A DNA stretch of 64,000 nucleotides, taken from positions 16,120,001-16,184,000 of the forward strand of contig CM075941.1 of assembly GCA_038030265.1 (NCBI GenBank), written 5' to 3'. The position numbers and the translations under genes were made by a program. Of the stretch, positions 1-11,499 are shown piece by piece. Under the pieces are notes generated by a model, which made no database searches, was not told where the DNA came from, and saw only the letters and a program-made list of their open reading frames with translations. Numbering within the stretch: position 1 is the first letter of the stretch; every line of letters begins with the position of its first letter. Source of the stretch: Corythucha ciliata. Taxonomy: Eukaryota; Arthropoda; Insecta; Hemiptera; Tingidae.

Positions 1-890
1 ACTGGGATTTGTACGTACATAAATAGTTTCAACACTAACCCGTATAGCCCAAAACGTAGGGGCGAGCTCTGTCCACGCCGCATTTATGAGAATTTTGCCC
101 TTTGGACCTTTCGACGACTCGAAACTCGCGTCCATTGTTCAACAGGCCTTTAAACGGATCCGTCTGGTTCCGTTGACTAGAGATGTGTCGGGCCCAGAGC
201 CCTTTTTCGCTCATCTCCTGTTAAAAAACTGTTTAGTTGACCGTTAATATAATTGGAAAATATTGAATTACCTTGATTATTTCCTTCGTACAGGCTCCGT
301 AGCGTTTACCAATCCGAAACTTGAGCGTTGGACAATGCCCTGTGTATCTGTAAAATTAACAGACTTCGATTAAACAGTTTTAATTCCTTTTTCTACAACT
401 TTTAATTATCCCCCAAAGTTCACTAACACGGCGTGTTTTAATTAGGAATTCAGCAATTCTCCAACACGATCTTTTTTTGTTGTTTCTTTTCACGTTCACC
501 ACCCTATTCAAGAAAAACCAAGCCGAAGATAATAATGATGAGGCGGTGGGGGGTGAAGGGGGACTTGTTTATAGGTAAAAACTAGGGCGCTCTTATTCTT
601 CCAGGTACAGCCTGGCACTCTTTGTAATCTTATTCATCCCGGTTCGCCCCTTCTTTTGATAAGCTACGCAGTTTGTTTCAATTTTGAAGGTATTGATTGA
701 GAGGGGAATAAAAAAAATGTAATAAAAAAAGAACGAAAGGTCAGGTGCAACCTGATGACTTGAATTGATCTTCCGGCTGACTTACTGAACTATTCAGACC
801 CTTTTGAAGCTGTTAGTATGAGCACTCAATTTTTAGTTTCGATACGGTGGAGGGGGTGCATATTCAAACAAAATTTAGTGTTTCGAAACA
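1..890. other. Non-coding sequence, nothing recognised
   Basis: No convincing coding region, RNA gene or repeat was seen. The stretch is AT-rich, with T and A runs around 470-480 and 705-730. Confidence 0.5.
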
Positions 891-2090
891 GTCAACTAGT
901 AAAACTGTTTTTAGAAAGACCCAAAACCACCGAAATATGGTTCATAAAACTATTGAAATATCGGAATTAGGTTTCTGAACGAGCCAAATTGGTTTTCTAA
1001 GCCAACTTTACCTGTGAAATTGTCATTTTGAAAAAGCCGGTATCACAGAATTCTCTTTTCGATTGCGCCAAGCCAGTGAAATTAGACATTTTAACGTCCG
1101 GAACTGCAAAAATTTGGGTTCCCAAAGAGCGATACCCGTGAAATTGGATTTCCAAAGTGGCAGAATTTAATTTTCGGTTGAGCTATCGCCCCATGAATTG
1201 GGTTTTGAATGCGCCAAAACCGTGAAATTAGGTTTTGAATGAGCCTAACGAGCACGTACCAGATTATGAGCCTAAACTTCCTGTTTGTTGATCGTTTGCT
1301 ATGGATTCTGAGGGCCAAATTTCCCTATTTTTCATGTGATATGAGAAGGAGGCAAGATGTTGTAATATTGTGTGAAACAACTTCCTTGGGAGAAATACCA
1401 GATTTTTACAGTGCCAAAAATCAAAAAGTAGTTTTTAGCTTGCCAAATTTATGAACGTACAATTTCAAATGGGGCAACCCCACGAAATGGTGACTTCAGC
1501 GAGCCAAAACCTACAAAATTGGGTTCTTTAGCGAGTGAAACCCTCGAAACTAGCGATTTATTAAGCCAATCCGAGAAATTGGTGTTTTAGAGAGAGAAAC
1601 CCAGAAATTTTGTTTTGTAGCACCGGAAAATAACGTATTTTTGGGTTTAAAAAATGAGCAAAAAAATCCGGTTTTGCGAGCGAAACTTGAGGAATTGTGT
1701 TTAAGCGAGTTAACCCCGCTAAAGATGGGTTTTTAGAGTGCGAATGCAGCTAAAATGGTTTCTGAATTAGGAACACTGTGAGATAATCGTGAAATTGATT
1801 TTTCAGTGAGCCAGAGCCACGAAAATGGGTTTTTGGTGCGAAAAAGGGTTTGAAAGAGCAGAACCAAAGAAATTACCGCGTGACAATGATTTTTTAGCGA
1901 ACCATGCAAACCCATTAAAAATGCAACCACGTGAAATCGGGTTTTCAGCAACATTCATGTATGAAATAGCTTTTGTGTGAGCCATACCTGCGAAAAAAGT
2001 TTACTAGCATGGGCGCGGGAGAAAGTTCCTCTCCCTGAGACTCCCCATCCTCACATACAATAAAAAAGTTAAACTCCAACACGTTCGCTA
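890..2090 (+). repeat. Family A short-unit array (GAGCCAAACC..CGAAATTGG type)
   Basis: Degenerate units of roughly 35-42 bp follow one another here. The common pattern is GAGCCAAACCC, then a CGAAATTGG core, then a T-rich stretch. AAACC before the core and GGTTT after it make each ideal unit partly self-complementary. Individual units are much diverged, so the array is recognised by recurring cores rather than exact copies. The short open frames across it are by-products of the periodicity. Confidence 0.65.
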
Positions 2091-2119
2091 ATGTGTTTCG
2101 TCAAAATTGTCTCAGGTCT

Positions 2120-2335
2120 TCGCTCAGCAATAAACCAATTCCTTGGATTTCGCTTACAAAAAACAACAATTTCACGAGTTTTTGTGCTGAAGGGCTGAAA
2201 CACCCATTTTTTAGGATAGCGCTGTTTAAATTACACCAAATTCACGGTTTTTTGGTGCTGAATACTCAATTCTGTGGGGTGGCTCGATGCAAAAACCATT
2301 TTCGTGGTGTTTGCACTCTATCGCATTTTTTTCGC
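2120..2335 (-). repeat. Family A units in reverse orientation
   Basis: The pattern reads TTTCG or TTCACGG followed by GTTTGGCTC-like words, the reverse complement of the units just upstream. The array therefore switches orientation near 2.1 kb, next to a SINE-like segment. Confidence 0.45.
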
Positions 2336-2419
2336 AAATCTGCCTCACTAAAAACGTCGATCGCCAAGGGCCGTACTCACAGTCGTCACTCAAGCTGAGA
2401 ATTTGCTTAAATGGGTTCA

Positions 2420-2625
2420 AATCGGTCGCCCAGGTGGGATTCGCTCCAGTTGCACTAACCAACTGAGCAATTTTTTCTCGGAACTCAAAACAATTAAAGA
2501 AGTAAGTATTTAATTTAAAGATTAATGTCTTTATTTTCGGCTTCCCTACCCCCTCGAATTCACAGTTTGGTGGTGCTGTGAGGAGGGGATTAATCCCCTA
2601 AATGTCCGTAGATAGGGTCATCTAT
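2420..2625 (+). mobile_element. tRNA-derived SINE, copy 3 (diverged, rearranged head)
   Basis: From about 2468 the sequence matches the tails of the two SINE copies at 9.5-10.0 kb: ATTTTTTCTCGG, a near-identical block with GTAAGTATTTAATTTAAAG, the CCCTCGAATTCACAG block, GTGAGGAGGGG, then a terminal AGGGT. The head differs. A box-A-like stretch (GCTCAGTTGGTTAG on the minus strand, about 2451-2466) lies inverted relative to the tail, so the head was rearranged or comes from another tRNA-like unit. Confidence 0.65.
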
Positions 2626-2779
2626 AAGCTCAACTATAGAATAGTGTAAATTATTTCACGTCGAGTGAATAAAGCGTCACGTTACGCGTGAGTTTCGCAC
2701 TAAGTCAAATAGTACTAACAGCGGAGAGGAAAATGTACGTTTGTTCACTCTGTGACGTAAAGTCAGGAAATGCCACACT

Positions 2780-3775
2780 AATATTAAAGTGTTTCTTTCG
2801 CCAAGAGATTGCCATTGTGCGAATACCACTTGCTACAAAATTCAAGCGAAAAGTGTACTAATTCGCGCCTCTTGGAGGCAACTTCGCGACGAAAATACTC
2901 TCCCAAGTTTTTGTAGGTCCTTAGGCGGCTAAAATTGAGAAGGCACACTAATGTGGTGTTCTTGGGGGGCAAGTAAGCGGCAAAGAGTTTGGAAAGAGCT
3001 AATATCAGTGCCCTAAATTTTCGAGGTTTCGAAATTCGAGGTTTCTCGATGCAGCTTACAGACCAAAACCGAGAACAACGCTAATTCGTGGCTGAAATTG
3101 AGATAAAAGACTAATCCAATGCTGAAATTAAGCAAAATCACCGATTCAAGGACAGGCGTGAGAAAAAGCTCCAAATCACGGATGAAAACACTAATTCTCG
3201 GTTCAAATGGAATAACGCCAATTCGCGGATAAAAATCACAGGAGCAGCGTCAATTTGCGGCTAAAATTGGGAAAAACTCTCCTTCACGGCTCAAATTAAC
3301 GGATAAACTGAGTCGTTAATTCGAGAATAAAATTGGGAAAAATAACTAATTGGCGACTAAAGTAGAGAAAAATTACTAATTAGCGGCTAAAATAAGGTAA
3401 AACACTTGTTCGCGGCTAAAATCTAGAATAATTGCTATTTAGGGGGTTAAATTGAGAAAATTTGCTAGTTCACAGAAATAAATTGAGAAAATGGCAAGTC
3501 GCAGTTTTTGGAGGCAACTTCGTGTCCAAAATCAGGAAAAACTAAGCAATAATTTACGGATAAAATGACGATAGTAGGCCAGACCTAAATTAGCGGCTAA
3601 AATAAGGAAAAACACAAATTCACGGTGAAACTAGAGAAAAATCGCTTACTTGCGGATAAAATGGAGGCAAATTGCTAATTCACCGATGAAAATGATAAAA
3701 AAAAAAAAAAAAAAAAAATGCTATGGGAAAAACGCTAATTCACGTTTGAAACGAGGAGAACACCAAATCGCGGCT
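2780..3775 (+). repeat. Family B short-unit array (CTAATTCGCGGCTAAAATTGAGAAAAA type)
   Basis: Units of roughly 30-36 bp follow a pattern of GCTAATTC, GCGGCTAAAAT, then TGAGAAAAA. A longer word, GGAGGCAACTTCG, recurs inside it at about 2875-2890 and 3510-3525. A poly(A) run lies at 3697-3717. The array ends in a distinct module at 3776-3850 that is shared with two other family B arrays. Confidence 0.7.
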
Positions 3776-3850
3776 CCCGAAGGCAATTTCATGGGGGCGC
3801 TGGTGAATGATTCGCCCGGGGGTGCCAAACGTTTTAGGCCGGCACTGCAG
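3776..3850 (+). repeat. Family B terminal module, locus 1
   Basis: After the array comes GGCTCCCGAAGGCAATTTC, then GATTCGCCCGGGGGTGCCAAA and a GGCACTG word. The same succession closes the arrays at 28.68 kb (plus) and 10.26 kb (minus). It is GC-rich and not periodic, unlike the array. Confidence 0.6.
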
Positions 3851-5640
3851 TTGTACTTGAGCACTAATAATTGGTTTTGGGATAAAATTGGCTATTTCAT
3901 GCCCGAAAATTCGCAGATTCGGGGAATTAATTGACAGTTTCTCGGACAATTTGTTAGTGTCTGACGTAATAGTATACGGTATTTTCCGTAATTTTCATTG
4001 GATCAAATTTCACTTTTTTTGGCCAAAGTTTCGTTCCCTGAGACAGAATTGGCAGTTTACTCACGTTGGAAAGCTACAACGACAGTTTTCAGGTAAATGG
4101 TGGGATATAGTTTTTGAATCAATAATAGGAACTTGAAGGGTTTAAAAGATCCTGTAGAATTTTTTAGTTTTCCACGGTTTCTAATGGACACGGAGTAGTT
4201 GCCTCACTATACAGCTAATGCTTTAGGGTCACGAGGTCAACTGCCCACCCCTTCCCCGTCTGACTACGCCCATGAAGGCACCAGCTACCTTCAAATTTGC
4301 CAAAAACGAGCGTCTTGGCATGTGCCGTGAGGGGACTTGGTGACAGCGCTGGTGGAAATCTCTCTAAAAACCCAACTGCTGAGGGTATGCCGGCGCCACC
4401 AGTGCGTAGCCAACGACAAAAGTATTTCCACGTCGCCGAAACTACGGGGCTTAAAGTTTCCAGACGTTTTGCTCATATTTTAACCGTGAAACTTGTGACT
4501 TCTCGCTCATTTGAGCGAGTCATAACATAAGACACGCTATGCGACATCTAAACGGGGCGTATTTAACATAGAATTTGTATATTTCGTGCTAATTCGCCCA
4601 CGATAGTGTACATTTCGCACGCATTTAACCAATGACGATGAAACTAGACTTGGTGGCAATTACCTTGTTTTTATGGCGTTTTCCATTTACGTAAAATTTG
4701 CCTCTGGAGGCGAGCATTTCAATCCGCCAGACTTCGTTACCATATATGATATAATTCAGAGAAGACAATGGAAATGCTCTGCTCCAGAACTGAATTTTAC
4801 GCAAATGGAAAACGCTAAATTAGAAAATATGGCTCCTCATTCCAACCTTTTCACTCCCCCCCCCCCTCCATGATCATGTACGTTAGATCAAAACCACCGG
4901 GGCACTGTGTCTCCTCGTGAGACACAAGAGCCTGCTAATACTTTCCTGCATTTCGCTACTAAAACTGCACAAACTCGACATAACAGCAGGAGTTATAGTG
5001 TAATGAAAGGGGAAAACGGGAGATTTCAAGTTCGTGAAACCGGATTTGACCGTTTCCAGTCATAAATAGAAAGTTTCACCGTCAAACAGCCCAGTCTTGA
5101 CTGTGAATTTTTCAGCTAAAGAGCGAAAATTGAGGTTTCAACGAGCTAATGCACTAATCAAATCAAGTTCTGAGGGTTACATTTCATGATGTTTCTGTTT
5201 TCTGCTTCAATAGTCAATTTGGGTGTAAAATTATCCATCTGCTACTGGTCAATTTTGTCCGTTCCCCGAATTGCACAAAATCGAACTATTTTCGTGACAC
5301 GGAGTCGAAAAGTTGGCGTGGAAGACCTTCAGCGGCTGTCCTCTACGAACAAGATGCGAATATTGTATAAGAGGAGGGCTATATGGAATCTCAGAAGAGA
5401 CCCTGAAGGTCGTTTGGACTCATTTTATCAAGTCAATGAGGGAGAAAGGGAGGGCAGTGCTTAGGGCTAATTAATGGCTTTCTGTTAATAGTGCTCACCT
5501 TGTATTGTGAAGGGGGAGGGAATCAGTCAGTATTTTCGGTTTCTGAGGCTGAAATTCCAATTCCCTCGCCAATTAATCAGATTCCGACTCGAAATTCACC
5601 GCTTTCGAAAAGAAAAATGAAGTCTTGGATCTAAATTGAC
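3851..5640. other. Mostly unique non-coding sequence
   Basis: No protein family was recognised. Between about 5035 and 5135 there are weak words like family D (GACCGTTTCCAG, GAAAGTTTCACC). A C run at 4856-4867 is simple sequence. Confidence 0.4.
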
Positions 5641-5960
5641 GTTTTCTTAGCTAAAAAGTTAATTTCACAGCTTGCTGGTCAATGACTCAACCCATGCCGC
5701 CGCACCGCCATGAGCAGGCCCAGAGTAGTGTGCCTCACTCTCGGCCAAGGAAACACCCCTATATTGCAGTGCCTGTAGGGCACTGGCCCCTACCCCTCTA
5801 CTCCTCTCCTTTCGCTTTGGTTCGTCATCCACCGTCCGTTCAATAAATAAATTACAAACTCTTTCAATAACCTTGTCGCTCTCCTGTGACCCTTCGAGGA
5901 GCATCCTTCAAACGTGCTTGTTCAAATCCCGAATATTTCCTTTTTTGTAACGCGGAAAAA
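5640..5960. other. GC-richer segment of unknown nature
   Basis: This stretch differs in composition from its flanks. It carries tandem AATAAATAAATT near 5841 on the plus strand, which could act as a polyadenylation signal. A 79-codon open frame lies on the minus strand and matches no family I recognise. A solo LTR or retroelement fragment is possible, but no target duplication or partner LTR was seen. Confidence 0.25.
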
Positions 5961-8500
5961 AACCAAAAAACTACTATTGCACGCTGTAAAGCACCTTTGT
6001 TGTTGTTTTCCTCTTGCTTGTGCAAAGAATATTAAAATCGTGCCCCATTGACGAAGACAAACAAGAGAATGGTTTTTGCGTAATTTCTGGTACTTTTGTA
6101 AAAGAAATCCCAGGAGAGCGGAAGTTTATACTCGTAACATCCGATGTGTCTGAGAAAGTACCACCCCCCTCCGCCCACCCATTACTTTTTGTGCGACTTC
6201 GCCGTTATTAATAAATTTAAAACAAAAGAAAATCTATGATTAGTCTAATGATTTTCTCAAAATCTCGCGTTAATGATTTCCCTTGTTAACAATAAAAAAA
6301 AGGAGTCGAAGAGAAAAGACGCTTTCACGGATTACTCTCACAGTTAGGGTTGCGGGGGCGCTTCTGTGGTCAAATATTTTAAAAGAATGATTGAGGCTAG
6401 AAGTGAGAGAGAGTAAGAGGAAGAGAAGAGAACTCTGATTTGTCGCTAATAGAGCCAGTGGGTGGGTAATAGAGCGGAATAAAATTGGACGGAATTGTCT
6501 CTATACTCTGTAAAGACTAATTTTCTGAACGATTAAAACGTTTAAGTTAATTAAAGCCGAGTGTTTACCGTTTACTGAAGATGTTCCAGGCTGTTTCAGA
6601 ACCTTTCTGTATATTTATCCACTCACGTCGCTTGAATCGAATCAAATTACAAGATCAACAGCTCGTTTTCAACTGGTTAAAATCACTTTTAAAAAGGAAA
6701 AACAAAACTGTCTGACCATCTAGGGGATGTAACTTAGAAAGGAATATATTAAATACGGGCAATTATTGTAATCCAAATATGGTCACAATTCTGACTCACA
6801 GCGTATTTACCCTTCCCTCTTTCCAGGTGAAAAAAAGGAAGCACCAGGAGTTCAGATCTGGGGCAAGGTAGACAGGGGCCTCGAGAGCGAAAAGGGAGAG
6901 GAAACGCCGCGACTAAAAAAGCCGGCCGTGACTTATTCGAGTAACCGGTGGTTTTTTTGTGTGTACATGGAGGGGGTGTTATTCGTGTCATTTCGGTTAA
7001 TTACATTTTTAACCGTTCAAAAATGGTTGAGTGGGGAGCGGTTAGACTTTAATGAATGCAAGAAACAAAACAAAAAATTGTTTAATGAGTTCACTCCCTC
7101 CGATATTTCAACTCGGCAATGAAACAAAACTATTTAAAATTCATAAATTTTAAACTGCTTACCCGGGCATAAAACAATCGACCGATTGTTGAAAAAACTG
7201 ATCTCTCTCCGGTTTCGTAACGCTAACGTACATGTCGCGAGGGTAAATGAACTGCCGACGTCTTTTCACGAACGACTGACATTAAAAAATTAGGCGGCAC
7301 GCCATCGAATGCAACGAAAATCTCCACGAGATATATGTCACTAGCGCGTCTTTTTTTTTTTTTGGACCAAAAAAAAAAAAAAAAAACGATTTTTGGAAAG
7401 AAACAGTCTCGTGCAAAGTGCTTCAAGCTGTTAAAAAATACTCACTGCCGTGAAAATGAAAACACGACAACATGTAAGGCTCGACCTTCCCTTCTTTTCA
7501 CCGGCCCCCTTCCAAAACAGCCGCGGTAATCCCATTCTTCTTTTTTTTTCAGGTTCCCCTCTTGACAAAAGAAGTCAATTTCTATTTTCCGAGGGGAAGG
7601 TGGAAAATGATAGATGAAAACACCCCCCTCCCCCTGCAAATCGTTTTATTTATGAATGAAAGTCTGACGTTTCCTTGACCTTTGTAGTTTGAACTAGTTT
7701 TCTATTTTTGGTTTTTATTGGGCTGATTTTACATTAAAGCTCCTAAAATTAACTTCGGTGGGCTTTGTAACAAACTGTATAATCGTTACACACAATTTTG
7801 TTCATTAGTAATTGATAATTACATTATCAATTGTCAGTGGTGATGCGAGTCCACGGGAAGGGGAGAGGGGATAAGAGAAACAATTGAAATGTAGAGAAGC
7901 ACTACCTTGAGAGCTCCACCTTTTTCAGGAATCACACGCTACAGAGCGTTTCAATTCATCCGTATCGATGGGGGCTTGGTCACTCACCTGTCGGTTTTAC
8001 CACCGAAACCCGACTGCAGATGGTAATAGAATCCACTTTGTTGTTGTTGTTGTTTTTACTATTTCTTAATTGGGTCGCTCAACGAAGTTTAGCCATCTTG
8101 GGGCCATAGAACCATCACTAACTATAATTACCCGCTCTCATGAGAGTATAATTTTTCATCTCTTAACAAATCTGGCCGAAAATTCCTTATTATCCACCAG
8201 AAATGTTACTATACTTATTAATTTAGTTATTAAACCTGACAATCTACCATCCGGGATTGTAGAGTGTTAGGCCAAAAACTGACAATCACTCCCCCCTCCA
8301 CTCCTCTTAGGTGTGACTATTCATCATCCAACAGACAGTGGGGTCAATAAAGAAGTTGCAGAGCCCATATAGCAATCGGCAATAGTCACTAAACTGACAA
8401 GTTTCACGGAAGCGGGAGAACCTCCCCACCCACCCGCTTTTTGCTGTGGTTAGGGAGTGGTAGAAATTGCAAGCGCTGGCCGGTAGATCGACCATCGACG
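5961..8500. other. Unique non-coding sequence with simple repeats
   Basis: No gene was recognised. Simple sequence includes a T run followed by an A run at about 7351-7386 and a short TTG repeat at 8039-8056. Short open frames show no family similarity. Confidence 0.45.
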
Positions 8501-8529
8501 TTTGCGAGGATAAACATCCGCGACCTCCC

Positions 8530-9495
8530 TATTAAATTGTAAAGCTTTTCAACGCGATTGTACGTGACATCGAATAACTGGGCACATTATTTATTCGGTC
8601 AATAGTAAAGAAATTTCAAGGCCAAAAAGCTGTTGAAGTGCATCGTGCGAGCAGAGTCACTACAAAATTGCTACATTCACAGTTGAAAACCTAAATTTTA
8701 AGTTTCATGTAATGTCCTAAGAATTTCAAGTTTATGCTCTTAATTTTTGCAAAACTGCAAGTTTGTTTCGGGCCTTTTTCATAGCGACCTGCGTGCCACG
8801 GTGTTTAATGCAAACACGGGCTACTCGGCATCGACTGCACCCAAAGCCTGGCAAATATAGCCACAAAATTACATAACTAAGAGCTAAAAATTGGCAAAAA
8901 TACACTTTTTGCGTATACATATAAACATCGGGGAAATAGTCCGTTTAGCGAGTCTTTATTTTCGCGAAATTGCAAGTTTCGGGTTCTTTGTAAGTGGCCG
9001 TGGCACCCAAACTAGCTCCGACCGTGAGAACGCCCAAAGTCAGACGGATATCCGAAAAATTGCAGCATTTTTGGGGTTAGCATCCGTAAAATTGTAAGTT
9101 TCCTGGTCTAACATTAATTTCAGCGAAAGTAAAGTTTCAGGGCCGAGGCGCGGACCCTCTGATGACTGGCCCCGACTGCGCATTATAACCTGGCCCATGC
9201 GTGTGTAACTGCTAATTGCATCAAGAGCAAAAATATTTGTAAGTTTGCAATTTTGGTGACTAATTTGATCAAAAGTTAAAGTTTCCTGCCTGAATCTCCG
9301 TTAAATTAACAGTTTGGGTCTTAATTTTAGTGAAATTGCAAGTTTCTGGTCATCATGTCGTGGAACTTGCAAGTTTCGGGGACTCTTTTTTGCTGCAACT
9401 GGCCCCAAGAGTGCCCTAAGCTTGACGATTATCCACAAAATGACATTACTTTTTCTTTATATGTCCGTCAATCAGTAAATTAATTGAATTCAGAA
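8530..9495 (+). repeat. Family C array (CGCGAAATTGCAAGTTTCGGG type)
   Basis: Units follow the pattern CTAAATATCCGCGAAATTG, GCAAGTTTC, GGGG. They are interrupted by GC-rich modules at about 8770-8850, 8990-9045, 9145-9200 and 9385-9430, with words such as GGCCCCGACTGCG and GCCCAAAG. The modules recur about every 150-240 bp, so the array has a higher-order structure. The same combination is found at 26.4-27.2 kb. Confidence 0.65.
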
Positions 9496-9496
9496 G

Positions 9497-9745
9497 ACCC
9501 TTTCTACAGACAATTATGGGATTACTCTCCTCCTCACCGCACTACCATAGTCACAACTGTGAATTCGAGGGAGTGGGGAGGCTGAAAATAAAGAATTTAA
9601 TCTTTAAATTAAATACTTACCATTTTTTTCTAGTTTTGAGCTCCGAGAAAAAATTGCTCCCATGGTGGGCTTCGAACACACGACCTCCTGGTTTCGCGGT
9701 AGGTGATCTAACCAACTGAGCTACCCGGGAGTCCAGTCAAAGAAC
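9497..9745 (-). mobile_element. tRNA-derived SINE, copy 1
   Basis: Read on the minus strand, the element starts with a tRNA-like head. Box A (TAGCTCAGTTGGTTAGA) is at 9707-9723 and box B (GTGTTCGAAGCCC type) at about 9665-9681, both fitting RNA polymerase III internal promoters. A tRNA-unrelated body follows with ATTTTTTCTCGG, GGTAAGTATTTAATTTAAAG, TTTATTTTCAG, the CCCTCGAATTCACAG block and GGAGAGTAATCCCATAATTG. It matches copy 2, in opposite orientation, and copy 3. Confidence 0.8.
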
Positions 9746-9799
9746 AAATCCACCCAGGAGAAATCCCCTCTCGGAACTCATACTTCACCTATTGGGTCA

Positions 9800-10045
9800 G
9801 TTGTCAGTTATCAGGTTGGAGCACCTTGTCGCGAAACGGGTTCAACCTTGTCGCGGGTGGGTTCAAAGCCCATCTTGGGAGCAATTTTTTCTCGGTGCTC
9901 AAAACAAGAAAAAAAATGTAAGTATTTAATTTAAAGATTAACTTCTTTATTTTCAGCCTCCCCACTCCCTCGAATTCACAGTTGTGACTAGGGTAGTGCG
10001 GTGAGGAGGGGAGTAATCCCATAATTGTCGGAAGAAAGGGTTTCT
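9800..10045 (+). mobile_element. tRNA-derived SINE, copy 2, head-to-head with copy 1
   Basis: The body is nearly identical to copy 1 but on the other strand. A box-B-like GGGTTCAAAGCCC lies near 9858-9871; box A is not recognisable, and a CTTGTCGCG word is duplicated in the head, so the head is degraded. Copies 1 and 2 together form an inverted repeat of about 0.55 kb. Confidence 0.75.
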
Positions 10046-10234
10046 AAATTCAAAATATCAGTGAATTTGCAAGTTTCGGGGCTAAATATTCGCGAAATTG
10101 CAAGTCTACAATTGTTTTTTGTGGGCTCGATCCGAGCTGACTTCAGTAGGCCACAACGGGGCCTAGAAATCGACAAAATCGATGTCGAAGTTGAATGCTC
10201 ATTTTTGTCCGCAATGGGAAAGGCAGTGCAGGCC
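10046..10234 (+). repeat. Family C remnant
   Basis: Two clear family C units (AATTTGCAAGTTTCGGGGC and ATTCGCGAAATTGCAAGT) are followed by a GC-rich module around 10124-10170 similar to those of the 8.5-9.5 kb array. The SINE pair seems to have inserted into, and split, one family C array. Confidence 0.5.
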
Positions 10235-10290
10235 TTGGTCATTTGGCACCCCCGGGCGAGTCTTTCATCCCACCCTCCCCTCACCAACAC
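10235..10290 (-). repeat. Family B terminal module, locus 2 (reverse)
   Basis: On the minus strand this reads GACTCGCCCGGGGGTGCCAAA, followed further on by GCACTG, matching the modules at 3.81 and 28.68 kb. The array it closes lies next to it at 10.3-11.0 kb in the same minus orientation. Confidence 0.6.
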
Positions 10291-10299
10291 CACAGATGA

Positions 10300-11010
10300 A
10301 ACCCTCTAAATAGCAATTTTTATTGATTTTTGCCACGAATTAGCGGTTTCCCTAATTTTAGACGCTGGTTACCGATTTTTCCACATTTCAGTCATTAATT
10401 AGCGCTTTTCTGAATTCTACCCCCAATTAGCGCTATTTCCTCATTCAGCCACGAAGTTGCCTTGAGATGCCAAGAATTGGCGTTTTCTTCGTTTTAACCG
10501 CGATTTAGCGTTTTTTCCACACTTCAGCGATTTTTCTCAATCGGTGAATTAGTATTTTTCTCCATTTTAGCCTCGGATTAGCGACTTTTAACAATTTTTA
10601 CCTTGGATTTGAGTTTTTCCTAATTTCAGCCGATATACATTTTATTGTTTTGCTTGTGCTGCACAAGTCTAGAAAACCGTGTGATCTCATTGGCTCATTT
10701 TGAAAAATTGAACGAACAGTTGAACAATTGAATGAGCAATTTGATCCGAGTGATAGCGATCTTTTTTATACATTTTTGCCACGGATTTGTGATTTTTTCA
10801 ACTTTCAGCAATGAATTAGCACCTTGAGCTCACAAAGCCGGTAATCGTTGTTTTCGTAATTTTAGCGGCTAATTGGAGTTTTTTCAACACTTAATCCGCA
10901 AAATTAGCGCCTTGTCTCAATTTTATTGGTGAACTATTGACTTTTCGCTAGCTTAGCCACGAATTGGCGTTTTCTTAATTTTAGCCACGAATTATTGATT
11001 TTTCTCAATT
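10300..11010 (-). repeat. Family B array, reverse orientation
   Basis: Read on the plus strand the units are TTTTTCTCAATTTTAGCC, then ACGAATTAGCG, the reverse complement of the 2.8-3.8 kb array. The internal GGAGGCAACTT hallmark appears in reverse near 10443-10475 as AAGTTGCCTTGAGATGCC. Confidence 0.65.
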
Positions 11011-11446
11011 TAATTCAACATTTCCCAGGCAAGAATTTTCTTCTTCACTGAATCTGTTTTAAAAACAGTAAAGTACCTACCGCGAAACTCCAAACAAGAT
11101 TGCGTGATACCAGAGACCCGCACAACACACCTGTACAGCCGGTCGGGCGTGCTTCACCAGAGACTCTTCTCTTGACCGAACTGGAACTTCGATTGTTGCG
11201 TTCATTTACGATAAACTGAGTTATATAGCGGCGGAGAAAGCCAATTCAGCCGGTAAATAAAACATGGAATTATTTTAAAAGCAAATATATTCTTTTTACT
11301 TTTTATGACACTTTTTAAGTCGTGTTGGCAGCGTAACAGTAGAATAGACGATTTTTCCAAGACCCATCCATTCGAGAACACCGATTCTACCTTTCCTGAG
11401 TCAGTAACAAATAAATTGGATTCATAAATTGGAGTGTCTCTTTTGC
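11011..11446. other. Unique non-coding flank of the inverted-repeat element
   Basis: No gene or repeat was recognised. The sequence meets the left end of the 3.4-kb palindromic element at about 11447. Confidence 0.4.
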
Positions 11447-11499
11447 ATGCACGTGAACCTGGCGGCACACATATCACCAAACACGACGAAAATGGCGCC

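Noticed and set aside
5665..5904. 79-codon minus-strand frame as a small gene
   Set aside because: No recognisable domain, no splice or promoter context, and the segment may be a transposon fragment.
9650..9745. A genuine tRNA gene on the minus strand
   Set aside because: Box A and box B are good, but the acceptor and anticodon stems pair poorly and the sequence continues into a body shared with two other copies, so it is a SINE head.
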